Of a DNA stretch of 64,000 nucleotides, positions 1 to 9,054 are shown in pieces; within the stretch, counting starts at the first letter, position 1; every line of letters starts with the position of its first letter. Under the pieces are notes generated by a model. That model saw only the letters and a program-made list of their open reading frames with translations. It was not told the origin of the DNA and did not search any database. A program made the position numbers and the translations under genes. The stretch is taken from the NCBI GenBank assembly GCA_963804865.1, contig CAWDSH010000025.1, forward strand, positions 40,856 through 104,855, written 5' to 3'. The DNA is from CAVVEQ01 sp963804865. Lineage in GTDB: Bacteria > Chloroflexota > Anaerolineae > Anaerolineales > Anaerolineaceae.

Positions 1-500
1 TGGATCCGCAAAGCCGCAATCACATCTTCGAAAGCGTGCAGCGCCTGAACCGCGAGCGCGGCATGACCATCGTTTACACCAGCCACTACATGGAAGAGGT
101 GGAGCTGCTCTGCAACCGGGTGGCGATCATCGACCAGGGCAAGCTGATCGCGCTGGATACGATCAAGAACCTGATCGCCATGCTGGGCAGCGGCGTGCTG
201 CGCATTGGTCTGAAACAGGTTGATGACGCCCTGCTGGATAAACTCTCCAAGCTGCCGGCGGTGAAAAATGCCAGCATCCTGCAGACCGTCACCCAGACCG
301 CACCGGAAGCCAAGCTGCCCGAAAGCATGGTGGCAGTTCCGGTGGTGGTCAAGATCGAGACTAAAAACAGCCAGCAGGCGCTGATCAACGTCATCAATTT
401 CCTGGAAAAACAGAATATCACCCTGCTTTCATTGGAGATCCTCGAGAACAACCTGGAAAGCGTCTTCCTGCACCTCACCGGGAAGCAATTACGGGAGTGA
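1..500 (+). CDS. ABC transporter ATP-binding protein, C-terminal part (cut by window edge)
   Basis: The reading frame is open from base 3 and runs off the left edge, so only the end of an ABC ATPase is present. It opens on the D-loop region (DPQSRNHIFE), followed by the switch histidine in TSHYMEEVE and the usual NRVAIIDQGK strand. An extra C-terminal domain of about 100 residues follows, as in DrrA/NatA-type exporter ATPases. The Walker A and signature motifs lie outside the window. The stop sits 3 bp before the first of two ABC-2 permease genes, so this ATPase presumably drives that heterodimeric exporter. The substrate is unknown; antibiotic, lipid or Na+ export are typical for the family. 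Confidence 0.9.
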   Translation, partial: DPQSRNHIFESVQRLNRERGMTIVYTSHYMEEVELLCNRVAIIDQGKLIALDTIKNLIAMLGSGVLRIGLKQVDDALLDKLSKLPAVKNASILQTVTQTAPEAKLPESMVAVPVVVKIETKNSQQALINVINFLEKQNITLLSLEILENNLESVFLHLTGKQLRE

Positions 501-503
501 GCG

Positions 504-1751
504 ATGAAAATACTCAGCATCGCCCTTAAAGACCTCAGGATCTTTTTCAAGGACCCTGGGTATTGGATCTATCTCGTTGCCCTGCCGTTGATCTTCATTC
601 AGCTCTTTACAGCGCTTTTCTCGGCTTCGGTCGGGGAGACAGAGTCACAGGAAAGAGCCCGCCTGGTGGTGGTCAACCAGGATGCCGGGGGGGTGGAAGC
701 GGAAAAATTCCTCCACGAGCTGGATGTGAACGCGGGGATCGATGTGATCCCTGCAACGCTGGATGAAGCGCAGGATGATTTCCGCGATACGCGCATCACG
801 ACCTATCTCGTCATTCCCCAGGATTTCACCGCGAAAATTCAATCCGGGGAGCAGGCGAAGATAGAGGTCATCGCGCTGGATGCGCAATCTTTAAATATTC
901 AATCCCTGCGCATGCTGATCGACGGTGTTGCCAACGACATGATGCTCGAGATCAGCATCCTGGATAGCCTCAAGCAGTTCGCTGAAATGCAGGCTTCAGC
1001 TCCCGAGGAATTCCAGGTTTATGATATCGAAACCCTCACCGCGCAGGCAAAATCCCAGCTCGAATCATCCCACCAGCGTCCACTGGTTAACATCGAGGAA
1101 GAATATCCACGCGAGGAATCGATCGCCGAAGGTGATTTCAGCATGGCGCAGTTCAGCGTTCCCGGCTTCGCCGTTCTGTTTGCCTTCCTGGTCGCCCAGG
1201 CGACAGCGCGCTCGATCTACGACGAAAAAAAGACCGGCAGCTTCCGCCGCCTGCTTGCCGCTCCACTGGCGAAATTCCAGCTCCTCTCCGGAAAGCTGCT
1301 GCCCAACCTGCTCATCGTCTTATTCCAGATCGGGCTCATTTTCGCCGCCAGCGTGCTGATCCTGCCGTTGACCGGCATGGAACGCCTGTCACTGGGTCAA
1401 TCGCCCGGCGCCCTGGTCGCGGTTTCATTCTGCGTGGCGCTCTGCTCCACCAGCCTGGGCATCCTGATCGCTGCCATTGCACGGACGGAAGCGCAGATCG
1501 GTGGATTCAGTGCGCTGCTGCTCTGGCTGATGGGTTTCCTGGGCGGGACGATGGTTCCACTGGACATCATGAGCAGCCCATTGCTGACGACCATCTCGAA
1601 ATTCGTCCCTCAGAGCCATGCGGTCGAAGCCTACAAGGATATCCTGGTCCGGGGAGCGGGTTTCACCGATATCCTCCCCGCCCTGGGCATCCTGCTTGGT
1701 TTCAGCCTGTTATTCTTTGCCGTCGGTCTCTGGCGGTTCGATTTCGATTAA
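504..1751 (+). CDS. ABC-2 type transporter permease
   Basis: This 415-residue membrane subunit has the YhgE/ABC2_membrane_3 layout. One N-terminal membrane segment (about residues 18-38) is followed by a long extracytoplasmic domain to about residue 215. About five membrane segments fill the C-terminal half, with the conserved region SIYDEKKTGSFRRLLAAPL before the second helix. The ATG lies 3 bp after the ATPase stop, so the two are translationally linked. A homologous permease follows, indicating an exporter with two different membrane subunits. The substrate cannot be told from sequence. Confidence 0.9.
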   Translation: MKILSIALKDLRIFFKDPGYWIYLVALPLIFIQLFTALFSASVGETESQERARLVVVNQDAGGVEAEKFLHELDVNAGIDVIPATLDEAQDDFRDTRITTYLVIPQDFTAKIQSGEQAKIEVIALDAQSLNIQSLRMLIDGVANDMMLEISILDSLKQFAEMQASAPEEFQVYDIETLTAQAKSQLESSHQRPLVNIEEEYPREESIAEGDFSMAQFSVPGFAVLFAFLVAQATARSIYDEKKTGSFRRLLAAPLAKFQLLSGKLLPNLLIVLFQIGLIFAASVLILPLTGMERLSLGQSPGALVAVSFCVALCSTSLGILIAAIARTEAQIGGFSALLLWLMGFLGGTMVPLDIMSSPLLTTISKFVPQSHAVEAYKDILVRGAGFTDILPALGILLGFSLLFFAVGLWRFDFD

Positions 1752-1770
1752 CGGACAAGGGAAAAATACC

Positions 1771-3044
1771 ATGAATGCCATTAAGACAAACCTTGAATAT
1801 CGCCTGGAAAGATTTCCAAATTCTCATCCGCGACCGCGGTCTGCTGGCGGTGATCATTGCCATGCCGCTTGCTTTTTGGACTGCTGCTCAGCTCGGCTTA
1901 CAGCTCCAATTTCAATAATTCGACCGGAGCTAATATCAAAATTGGCATCTACGTCGTCAATGAAGATGGCGGTGAATTCGGCGCGCGTGTTGTTGACAGC
2001 CTGGAACAGGTCGACGTACTGGATATCAGCATTCTGAAGGGTGAATCAGGCAGGGATGAGGCCAACCACGGTATCCTGGAAGGCGAAAAAACCGCTGCCA
2101 TTTTCATTCCAGAAGATTTCACCTCCCGGATCGATGATTATTCCGGCTCCAATCTGACCCTGATGATCGATCCGCAGAAAAAGGATTTTTCCACCATCCT
2201 CAAAGGGATCCTCAACTATGCCCTGACTCCGGTGGTGCTCGAAGGTGAGATACGACATGGCGTCCGCGCCGTATTGGAAAAGGGCGGCATTCTCGCCGGG
2301 TTGACCCCCGAGATGGCTGCCGGCATCGAAGCACAGACCCTGGGCGTGGTGATGACCCGCCTGCAGTCCATGATGTCCGCGCCGGTCATAGCCGTGTCAT
2401 TGATCAGCGGTGCCAGGGACCCCGATATGCCGATCAATTTCTTCAACCTGCTCATGCCGGGTTTCACCGTCATGTTCTCCTTTTTCCTGGTCGGCTCGGT
2501 GGGGGAATCCATCTTCCGTGAAAAGGATGATGGCACTTTCAGCAGGCTGCTCTCAGGTCCCATCCCGCGTGGAGCGATCATCGCCGGGAAAATGCTGGCG
2601 TTTGCCATGATCATCCTGCTGCAGGTGGGCCTGCTATTTGGTATCGCCGCGGGAGCCTTCTCCATGGATCTCGGCTCGAGCCCGTTGGCCTTGATCCTGG
2701 TCACGGTCAGCCTCAGCCTGGTGGTCACCTCGCTGGGCTTGATGGTCGCGTCGCTGGCAAAAAGCGGCAAACAGGCTGATTCGATCAGTACACTGTTGGC
2801 ATTTGTGCTCGCCGGGCTGGGCGGCTGCATCCAGTTCGGACTGACCCCGCTTTTCCTTCAGGAAAATTTCATTGCCACCATCTCACGCTTCACCCCGCAG
2901 GGGCAGGCGCTCTGGGGGTATTACAAGATCATCAACCAGGCTGCCGGCGTCAGCGACGTACTCCCCCAGGTGGGTATCCTGCTGGGCATGGCACTGGTTT
3001 TCTTCCTGGTTGCCACCTGGCGCTTGAAGTGGGCTCCGAAGTAA
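1771..3044 (+). pseudogene. second ABC-2 permease, frameshifted near its N-terminus as sequenced
   Basis: This is a paralogue of the preceding permease, with the same design and the matching motif SIFREKDDGTFSRLLSGPI. The ATG at 1771 follows AAGGGAAAAATACC, a plausible ribosome site. Two one-base insertions break the start: one in the A run near 1788, and one in a five-T run near 1873-1877. Removing both restores a start of the form MNAIKTTLNIAWKDFQ and joins it to the long intact frame ending at 3044. Both lie in short homopolymers and the rest of the protein is undamaged, so sequencing error is more likely than true inactivation. Confidence 0.8.
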
Positions 3045-3067
3045 AATAGATAGCTGGGAGAAAAATC

Positions 3068-3697
3068 ATGAGCGTCCTGGATAAACTTGCCTGCGCATTG
3101 GGTCGCAGGGACGAAGTCCCCAACCAGGAGCTGGCGAAAGCGCTGGCGGCAGCGCAGGATCGTGAAGGGATCGCCGAGCTGGCTGCCAACCTGCAGAACA
3201 AGAATGTCGATATCGCCAGCGACTGCATCAAGACCCTTTACGAGGTCGGCTATTTGAAGCCCGGATTGATCGCGGAACACTGGCAGGCGATCCTGCCCCT
3301 GTTGCGCAGCCGCCACAACCGCCTGGTATGGGGTGGGATGATCACCTTGGCGACCATTGCGGATCTGAAGGCTGATGAGCTTTTCAAAGAGCGGAAGGAG
3401 ATCTTAAGGGCAATGGATTCCGGCTCGGTGATCACCGTGGATAACAGCGTCAAGGTGCTGGCAGCCATCGCGGCGAAGAAAACCGAATACAACATTGAGC
3501 TCTTCCCGGTGCTGCTCGAGCACCTGCGCACCTGCCGCCCCAAGGAAGTACCGCAGCATTCTGAAAGTACCCTGCCCGCGGTCACGCAAGATAACAAAGG
3601 TGGCTTCATCGCTGTCCTGGAAAAACGCATGGGTGATCTCACCGGCGGGCAGCTCAGCCGTATACGGCGCGTCATCAAGGCAGCTTCAACGCGTTGA
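3068..3697 (+). CDS. HEAT-repeat-like protein of unknown function
   Basis: This is a 209-residue soluble protein made of paired helices. Segments such as NKNVDIASDCIKTLYEVGY and RHNRLVWGGMITLATIA resemble HEAT/armadillo repeats, which usually serve protein-protein contact. No catalytic motif or signal peptide is visible. The ATG follows GGGAGAAAAATC. It lies 23 bp after the exporter permease and 4 bp before the next gene, so it is probably in the same operon. I do not recognise a named family, and the repeat assignment is by eye. Confidence 0.75.
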   Translation: MSVLDKLACALGRRDEVPNQELAKALAAAQDREGIAELAANLQNKNVDIASDCIKTLYEVGYLKPGLIAEHWQAILPLLRSRHNRLVWGGMITLATIADLKADELFKERKEILRAMDSGSVITVDNSVKVLAAIAAKKTEYNIELFPVLLEHLRTCRPKEVPQHSESTLPAVTQDNKGGFIAVLEKRMGDLTGGQLSRIRRVIKAASTR

Positions 3698-3701
3698 AAA
3701 C

Positions 3702-4691
3702 ATGAAGAAACCTTCCTGGCTTTCAGTGCTGAAATACGATCCCATTCCGACCCTGCTGGAATGCCCCCATCCATCGGTCCAATACTTCACCCGTCGCGAC
3801 CTGCTGGATGCCAGAGTTGGCGGGGTCGAAGCCCTATGGCAGCTGCCCCAACCGGTCAAGCTTCTGGACCACCAGCGGCAGGATGGTGCCTGGAATTACC
3901 CTGGCCCCGTCCGGGATTATGGTGAGAATTTCTCCCTGCTGGAAACCTTCCGCAGCCTGGGCATCCTGATCGAGAAATATGGCTTCGACCGGCGGCATCC
4001 TTCCATTCCCCCGGCAGCCGATTACCTTTTAGCTTTCCAAACCGCCGAAGGAGATATCCGCGGTATTTTTGGTACGCAGCTAGCCCCCCATTACCATTCC
4101 GGGATGATGGAACTGCTGTGCAAAGCGGGCTATGCACAAGATGAACGCCTGGTAAAAGGCATCGAATGGCTGCTCGCCTGCCGCCAGGATGACGGCGGGT
4201 GGGCATTCCCGATCCGCACCGCAAAAGTCTCGTACCTCGATGCCGTTAAAAAATCCGAACCGGTGAAAACTGATCCTTCAAAAGTTTTTTCGCACATGAT
4301 GACCGGGATTGCCTTGCGCGCCTTCGCCGCCCACCCCGAGTACCGCAAACATTCTGCCGCGAAAAAGGCAGGCGAGCTCCTGGCCAGCCGATTCTTCCTG
4401 GCAGATAAATACGTTGACCGGCGAACGCCGGACTACTGGGAAAAAGTGACGTTCCCCTTCTGGTTCACCGATATCGTCTCCGCCCTCGATAGCCTTTCCT
4501 GGCTCGGTTTCACCCCGGATCACCCGGATATTCACCGGGCGTTGGAAAACATCAGATCCCACCAGCAAAGGAATGGGCTTTTCGATTACAAGACGCTCAA
4601 GGGCGGGAATGATCCCTCCCAGCCGCACTGGGGCTGCCTGGCAATCTGCCGGTCGATCAAGCGTTTTTTGGAATCCGCTTCAAAGGATTAA
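3702..4691 (+). CDS. prenyltransferase/squalene-cyclase-like toroid protein
   Basis: This 329-residue protein has the alpha/alpha-barrel repeats of the prenyltransferase and squalene oxidase fold, with QW-like motifs at QDGAWNYP and QDDGGWAFP and further Trp/Gly-rich repeats toward the end. It is about half the length of a true squalene-hopene cyclase and I see no DXDD catalytic motif, so cyclisation activity should not be assumed. The chosen ATG is 4 bp after the HEAT-like gene; an in-frame upstream extension overlaps that gene and has no similar content. A terminator follows. The physiological role is unknown. Confidence 0.7.
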   Translation: MKKPSWLSVLKYDPIPTLLECPHPSVQYFTRRDLLDARVGGVEALWQLPQPVKLLDHQRQDGAWNYPGPVRDYGENFSLLETFRSLGILIEKYGFDRRHPSIPPAADYLLAFQTAEGDIRGIFGTQLAPHYHSGMMELLCKAGYAQDERLVKGIEWLLACRQDDGGWAFPIRTAKVSYLDAVKKSEPVKTDPSKVFSHMMTGIALRAFAAHPEYRKHSAAKKAGELLASRFFLADKYVDRRTPDYWEKVTFPFWFTDIVSALDSLSWLGFTPDHPDIHRALENIRSHQQRNGLFDYKTLKGGNDPSQPHWGCLAICRSIKRFLESASKD

Positions 4692-4735
4692 ATTTTCTTA
4701 ACGAATTACAAATGATAAGGTAGATCACTTGAATT

Positions 4736-4765
4736 GAGGTCCGACTAATGACGGATCTCTTTTTT
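4736..4765 (+). terminator. Rho-independent terminator
   Basis: Arms GAGGTCCG (4736-4743) and CGGATCTC (4752-4759) pair over 8 bp with one G-U pair, around an 8-nt loop. Six T residues follow. It closes the rightward exporter/toroid operon just before the convergent NRAMP gene. Confidence 0.8.
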
Positions 4766-4766
4766 G

Positions 4767-6026
4767 TTAACCAAACCCGGGAACGAAGGTGATCACGATC
4801 AGGTACAAAGCCAGACCAATCAGGATGATCGTGGTGATCCAGGCAAGAATGTTAAATATTCGCCCGTTTGTAAATCGCCCCATCAGCGACCGCTTGTTGA
4901 TCAGCTTGAGCATCACCAGGAGGATGATGGGCAATAACAGCCCGTTCAGGGTTTGAGAGACCAGCATGGCTTCGATCAGGGATCTCAACGGCAGCAGGAC
5001 AATTCCCCCGCCCAGGATAATCATTGCGGTGAAAATCCCAAAGAAAACGGGTGCCTGTCTCCAGCTGCGGCTGACGCTCGATTCCCAGCCAAAGGCTTCA
5101 CAGATGGTATAGGCTGAAGAAAGCGGCAGCACTGCAGCAGCGAAAACGGAAGCATTCAATAATCCCAACGCAAACAAAGCCGAAGCAAATTTTCCTGCCA
5201 GCGGTCTCAAGGCGAGAGCGGCATTAGCCGCCGTATCCACATGGATCCCCTGCTGATGAAGCGTGGCGGAACAAGCGATGATGATGAAAGCAGCGATCAC
5301 CACCGCGAAGATAGAGCCGACCACCACATCGATCCTTTCGTACTTGTATTCGCTGGGTTTGAGACCCTTATCCACGATGGCTGCCTGCTGGTAGAACTGC
5401 ATCCAGGGGGCGATGGTGGTGCCAATGATGGTCACGAACAGGGTCACATAACCTACTTCCATGGGAAACGTCGGGGTGACAAACGCGCGACCCACTTCTT
5501 CCCAGGGGGGATCTGCCAGAACTCCCGATATGATATATGCGAAATAAATCGCGCTGGCGAATAAAAAGACGCGCTCAACGGTTTTATAGTTACCCTTGAC
5601 GATCAAAAGCCAAACCAGGAAACCCGCGATGGGCACCGAGATGAATTTGCTGACGCCAAAGATCTCCAGACTGGCAGCCACACCGGCGAATTCACTCACC
5701 GTGTTGGCCAGGTTGACAAACATCAGGATGCCCAGTACCAGGGTTGTCAGGTGCAGCCCTAGGTTTTCGCGGATCAGGTCAGCCAGCCCTTTTCCGGTCA
5801 CAACGCCCAACCGCGCGGTCATTTCCTGCACGATCACCAGCGCAATGCCCACCAGGGGCAGCATCCAGAGGAAGCCGTAACCATAATCCGCCCCCGCCAC
5901 GGAATAAGCGGTGATACCTCCCGCATCATTATCCGCGTTGGCCGTGATAATTCCCGGACCCAGCACGGAAAGCAGCAGTAACAGGCGCACCCGGATGGGT
6001 TTTAATCTCAACCAGAATTTTCTCAT
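4767..6026 (-). CDS. NRAMP-family divalent cation transporter, magnesium-type (NRMT-like) metal site, copy 2
   Basis: This 419-residue integral membrane protein has about 11 helices and the SLC11/NRAMP fold. The unwound part of TM1 reads D34-A-G-G37 instead of the canonical DPGN, so the metal-binding Asn is Gly. TM6 reads T203-T-I-A206-P instead of A-T-V-M-P, so the thioether Met that selects transition metals is Ala. Both changes are those reported for NRAMP-related magnesium transporters. It sits downstream of a close paralogue and of a soluble MgtE-sensor protein on the same strand, which supports Mg2+ rather than Mn2+/Fe2+ as the substrate. The substrate is inferred, not shown. Confidence 0.9.
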   Translation of the reverse strand: MRKFWLRLKPIRVRLLLLLSVLGPGIITANADNDAGGITAYSVAGADYGYGFLWMLPLVGIALVIVQEMTARLGVVTGKGLADLIRENLGLHLTTLVLGILMFVNLANTVSEFAGVAASLEIFGVSKFISVPIAGFLVWLLIVKGNYKTVERVFLFASAIYFAYIISGVLADPPWEEVGRAFVTPTFPMEVGYVTLFVTIIGTTIAPWMQFYQQAAIVDKGLKPSEYKYERIDVVVGSIFAVVIAAFIIIACSATLHQQGIHVDTAANAALALRPLAGKFASALFALGLLNASVFAAAVLPLSSAYTICEAFGWESSVSRSWRQAPVFFGIFTAMIILGGGIVLLPLRSLIEAMLVSQTLNGLLLPIILLVMLKLINKRSLMGRFTNGRIFNILAWITTIILIGLALYLIVITFVPGFG

Positions 6027-6114
6027 TCGTTCTCTCCGACAGGAAAATGAGATGTATCCATCATCTTCATCTGAGGGCAGCAGGGTTAATCTAGCTCTGC
6101 TGCTCCCCCAAATT

Positions 6115-7377
6115 TTAAGTGAACAATTGCGGGAAGAAAGTAGTCACCAGCAATATCCCCGCCAGGATTATCAAAATAACCACCGTCAACCAGGCCAGGA
6201 TGTTGAATACCTTGCCGTTGACAAAACTGCCCATCAAATGCTTGTCATTGACCAGTTTCAACATGGTGATGAGGATTACCGGCAGCAGCAGACCGTTGAA
6301 GGTCTGGCTGATCATCATCGCCTGGATCAATGATTTGATCGGCAGTAGTACGATCAGAGCACCTACCACGATCAGCCCGGTGTAGATCGAGAAGAAGACG
6401 GGTGCTTCCTTCCATTTATGGCTGATGCTCGATTCCCATCCGAATGCCTCGCAGACCGTGTAGGAGGTGGAAAGCGGCAGGATCGCAGCTGCAAAAAGCG
6501 AGGCGTTGAGCAGACCCAGGGCAAATAGCGTCGAAGCAAATTTTCCCGCCAGGGGACGCAGGGCGATGGCTGCATCGGCGGCGTCGTTGATCTGGATGCC
6601 CTGTTTGTTCAGGGTGGCGGCGCAGGCGATGATGATGAACGCTGCCACGAACACGGCGAAGATCGAACCCACCACGACATCGATCTTCTCGTATCCATAT
6701 TCGCTTGGCTTTAATCCCTTATCCACGATGGAAGACTGCTGGTAGAACTGCATCCAGGGCGCGATGGTCGTCCCGATGATGGTGACGACGATGGTGATAT
6801 AACCAGCGTTCCACTGAAAAGTGGGGGTGATAAAAGCTTTTCCCACTTCTCCCCAATCCGGACGCGCCAGGATACCCGAGATCACGTAAGAGAGGTAGAT
6901 CGCGGATGCCACCAGGAAGATCCTTTCGGTGGTTTTGTAGTTCCCTTTAACGATCAATACCCAGACGAATACCGCCGCGATCGGCACAGAGATATATTTG
7001 CTCACACCGAAGATCTCCAGGCTGGCAGCCACACCGGCGAATTCGCTCACCGTGTTCGCCAGGTTGACAAACACCAGCACTGCCAGGATGATCGCGGTGA
7101 TCTTCACGCCCATGCTTTCCCGGATCAAGTCCGCGAGGCCTTTGCCAGTGATGACCCCCAACCTCGCGCTCATTTCCTGGATGATGACCAATGCCAGGAC
7201 AATCAGTGGCATCATCCAGAGCAGGGAATAACCGTAGGTGGCTCCCGCCACGGAATAGGTGGTGATACCGCCGGCGTCGTTATCCACGTTGGCGGTGATG
7301 ATCCCCGGACCAATCACGGCCAGGAGCAATGCCAGGCGTATGCGAAGCGGTTTGAGGCGCTGCCAGATGCGTTTCAT
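6115..7377 (-). CDS. NRAMP-family divalent cation transporter, magnesium-type (NRMT-like) metal site, copy 1
   Basis: This 420-residue paralogue of the next gene is closely similar over its full length. It has the same altered metal site: NDAGG in TM1 and GTTIAPWMQFYQQ in TM6, lacking the Asn and Met ligands of Mn/Fe carriers. The first residues (MKRIWQRLKPLRIRL) form a basic cytoplasmic tail, then about 11 membrane helices. It lies 21 bp downstream of the PRC/MgtE-N/CBS protein and 88 bp upstream of its paralogue, so the three genes probably form one leftward operon. Tandem copies could be redundant, differ in affinity or form a heteromer. Confidence 0.9.
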   Translation of the reverse strand: MKRIWQRLKPLRIRLALLLAVIGPGIITANVDNDAGGITTYSVAGATYGYSLLWMMPLIVLALVIIQEMSARLGVITGKGLADLIRESMGVKITAIILAVLVFVNLANTVSEFAGVAASLEIFGVSKYISVPIAAVFVWVLIVKGNYKTTERIFLVASAIYLSYVISGILARPDWGEVGKAFITPTFQWNAGYITIVVTIIGTTIAPWMQFYQQSSIVDKGLKPSEYGYEKIDVVVGSIFAVFVAAFIIIACAATLNKQGIQINDAADAAIALRPLAGKFASTLFALGLLNASLFAAAILPLSTSYTVCEAFGWESSISHKWKEAPVFFSIYTGLIVVGALIVLLPIKSLIQAMMISQTFNGLLLPVILITMLKLVNDKHLMGSFVNGKVFNILAWLTVVILIILAGILLVTTFFPQLFT

Positions 7378-7398
7378 TTTGGATCTCGATCTATTTGT

Positions 7399-8655
7399 TT
7401 AATGATAGAACTTGGGCAGGCGCTTTTTCCAGGCAGTGGGGATGATCTTATCCAGTGCATCGTCCGCGGTGACAATCCCGTGGATGCAGTCGTCATCATC
7501 CACCACCGGTACAGCCAGCAGGTTGTACTTGGCAATTGCCTTGGCCACCTCATCCTGGCTTTCCTTGAGAGTTACAGTCACCACGCGGTCTTCCATGAAT
7601 TTGGTTACCGGTGCACTTGCCTGGGCGATCACCAGCTCGCGCAGCGAAAAGACACCCTTGAGGTGGTTTTCCGCGTCGGTCACGTAGATGTAATAGACCG
7701 TTTCTGCTTCAGGCGCCAGCTTGCGCAGGAGCGAGATCACCTGCGAGGCGGTAAAGGTGATCGGCACGGTGACATATTCCGTGTTCATGATGCCGCCTGC
7801 GGATTCCACCGGGTAAGTCAGCAGCTTGCGGACGTCCTCGGCCTCGTCTTTCTCCATCATGCGCAGGATTTCCTGGCTGCGGTCTTCGGGCAGCTCTGCC
7901 AGCAGGTCAGCCGCTTCATCCGGGGACATTTCCTCGAGCACGTCCGCCACGCGTTCGTTGGGCAGCTCTTCCACCAGGCTGGCCTGGAAATCGGGCTCAA
8001 CCTCTTCCAGGGTATCTGCCAGGGTCTCATTATTCAAGGATTGCAGCAGCCGGCTGCCTTCGTCTCGGCTTAGATCGCTGAGGATCTCAGCCAGGTCAGC
8101 TGGGTGCAGCTCGGCGATCTTCTCGCTTGCCACTTTCAAACGCATGGGTTGATCAGGTGAGAGCAGCTCTACGGCATCCCACGAAATAAATCCCGGTGTA
8201 CTCTTGGAAGTTTTTGCTTTTCTCAACAATCGCGGGATATGAGAAAGGCCAAGCCGGCGCATCAGCCCCTCACCGCTGATATCCACGTTGGAGATATATA
8301 CATCCCCATTGACCCGGGTCAGCTCAAGGTCATTGACCCGCACAACGCGCACTCCGTCGGTATCAATGATCTGCTTATCGAGAATATCCCTGACCAGGAA
8401 AATATCATTCTTGGCAGGGGTGTAATGCCCAATTTCCTTGCCCCGCTTGTTGAGCGGGATAATGGGAGCCAACAGCACGGTGACATCCGAAACTGGAATG
8501 GTTAGGGAGCCTTTGTGTGCAGTGGTCTCAATCGCCACCACCACGGGGTGAGATATACCCTCGCGCTGGGCGCAGATGATCTCATTCAATTTGCCAATGG
8601 TCTCGCCATCGGCATCTACGATCGGTCGTCCGATCACATTGCTGACGAATGCCAT
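7399..8655 (-). CDS. soluble PRC-barrel / MgtE-N / CBS-pair protein (MgtE sensor without channel)
   Basis: This 418-residue protein has no membrane segment. Residues 1-80 and about 85-160 look like two PRC-barrel units (VIGRPIVDADGETIGKL and a repeat). Residues about 175-280 are the acidic helical MgtE N-domain with repeated LEEM/LAELPED helices. Two CBS domains follow (about 285-345 and 350-410). In MgtE these domains bind Mg2+ and gate the channel, but here the channel domain is absent and the protein ends at residue 418. It is the first gene of an operon with two NRAMP-like carriers. I infer that it senses Mg2+ (or a CBS-bound nucleotide) and regulates them. A role in chaperoning or membrane attachment is also possible. 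Confidence 0.88.
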   Translation of the reverse strand: MAFVSNVIGRPIVDADGETIGKLNEIICAQREGISHPVVVAIETTAHKGSLTIPVSDVTVLLAPIIPLNKRGKEIGHYTPAKNDIFLVRDILDKQIIDTDGVRVVRVNDLELTRVNGDVYISNVDISGEGLMRRLGLSHIPRLLRKAKTSKSTPGFISWDAVELLSPDQPMRLKVASEKIAELHPADLAEILSDLSRDEGSRLLQSLNNETLADTLEEVEPDFQASLVEELPNERVADVLEEMSPDEAADLLAELPEDRSQEILRMMEKDEAEDVRKLLTYPVESAGGIMNTEYVTVPITFTASQVISLLRKLAPEAETVYYIYVTDAENHLKGVFSLRELVIAQASAPVTKFMEDRVVTVTLKESQDEVAKAIAKYNLLAVPVVDDDDCIHGIVTADDALDKIIPTAWKKRLPKFYH

Positions 8656-8696
8656 GGGGCACCTCCCTAAAATGATTTCGTGTCATTCGCCGGCGA

Positions 8697-8736
8697 ATAA
8701 AATCGCCGGTTGATACAGAAGGTATCAACCGGCGAT
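8697..8736 (-). terminator. strong hairpin with short U-tract, terminator for the small upstream gene
   Basis: A perfect 15-bp inverted repeat (8702-8716 and 8722-8736) has a 5-nt loop. On the minus strand it is followed by TTTATT. It lies after the 53-residue gene and 40 bp before the sensor gene start. It could therefore also act as an attenuator for the cation operon, but no alternative structure is obvious. Confidence 0.7.
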
Positions 8737-8774
8737 ATCAACTCACGGTTGCGAGCCTGAAATCGAGAATTAAC

Positions 8775-8936
8775 TCAATCCAGGACCTTCTGTATCGATT
8801 GCCAGAACCAAACTTTCAGTTGGTTATCTTTTTTCTTCTCAGGCAACCCGCTGACGGTGAACGTGGAAAACAGCTTCGATCCCCGATTTCTAAGGGGGAT
8901 GCCGTCATCGCTGTTATCCGCTTCTCCCGTTGACAT
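8775..8936 (-). CDS. small hypothetical protein, 53 residues
   Basis: The start was chosen at 8936 because AAGGAGAT sits 9 bp upstream. The frame stays open 28 codons further but with no ribosome site. The product begins MSTGEADNSDDGIPL and is polar, with a lysine-rich centre and an aromatic C-terminus (KVWFWQSIQKVLD) that could be an amphipathic helix. A terminator hairpin follows. I recognise no family. Confidence 0.5.
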   Translation of the reverse strand: MSTGEADNSDDGIPLRNRGSKLFSTFTVSGLPEKKKDNQLKVWFWQSIQKVLD

Positions 8937-9054
8937 AATGAAGTATCTCCTTATCTTTAACTTAGAACGCCCGGTCTTCGCGAGCGTTTCCATTTTATTG
9001 ACTTTAACCACATCTGTCAAGAATTAAAAGTTATCAACTTTGAAAATTCGTTGC

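Noticed and set aside
2216..2830. 204-codon leftward open frame inside the second exporter permease
   Set aside because: It is antisense to a well-supported membrane protein and has no start signal or recognisable domain.
6027..6114. Terminator between the two NRAMP genes
   Set aside because: The CAGCAG/CTGCTG arms are interrupted by a bulge and no T-tract follows on the minus strand; insufficient support.
7402..8073. 223-codon rightward frame over the MgtE-sensor gene
   Set aside because: It is opposite strand to a multi-domain protein with clear homology; composition is typical of a shadow frame.
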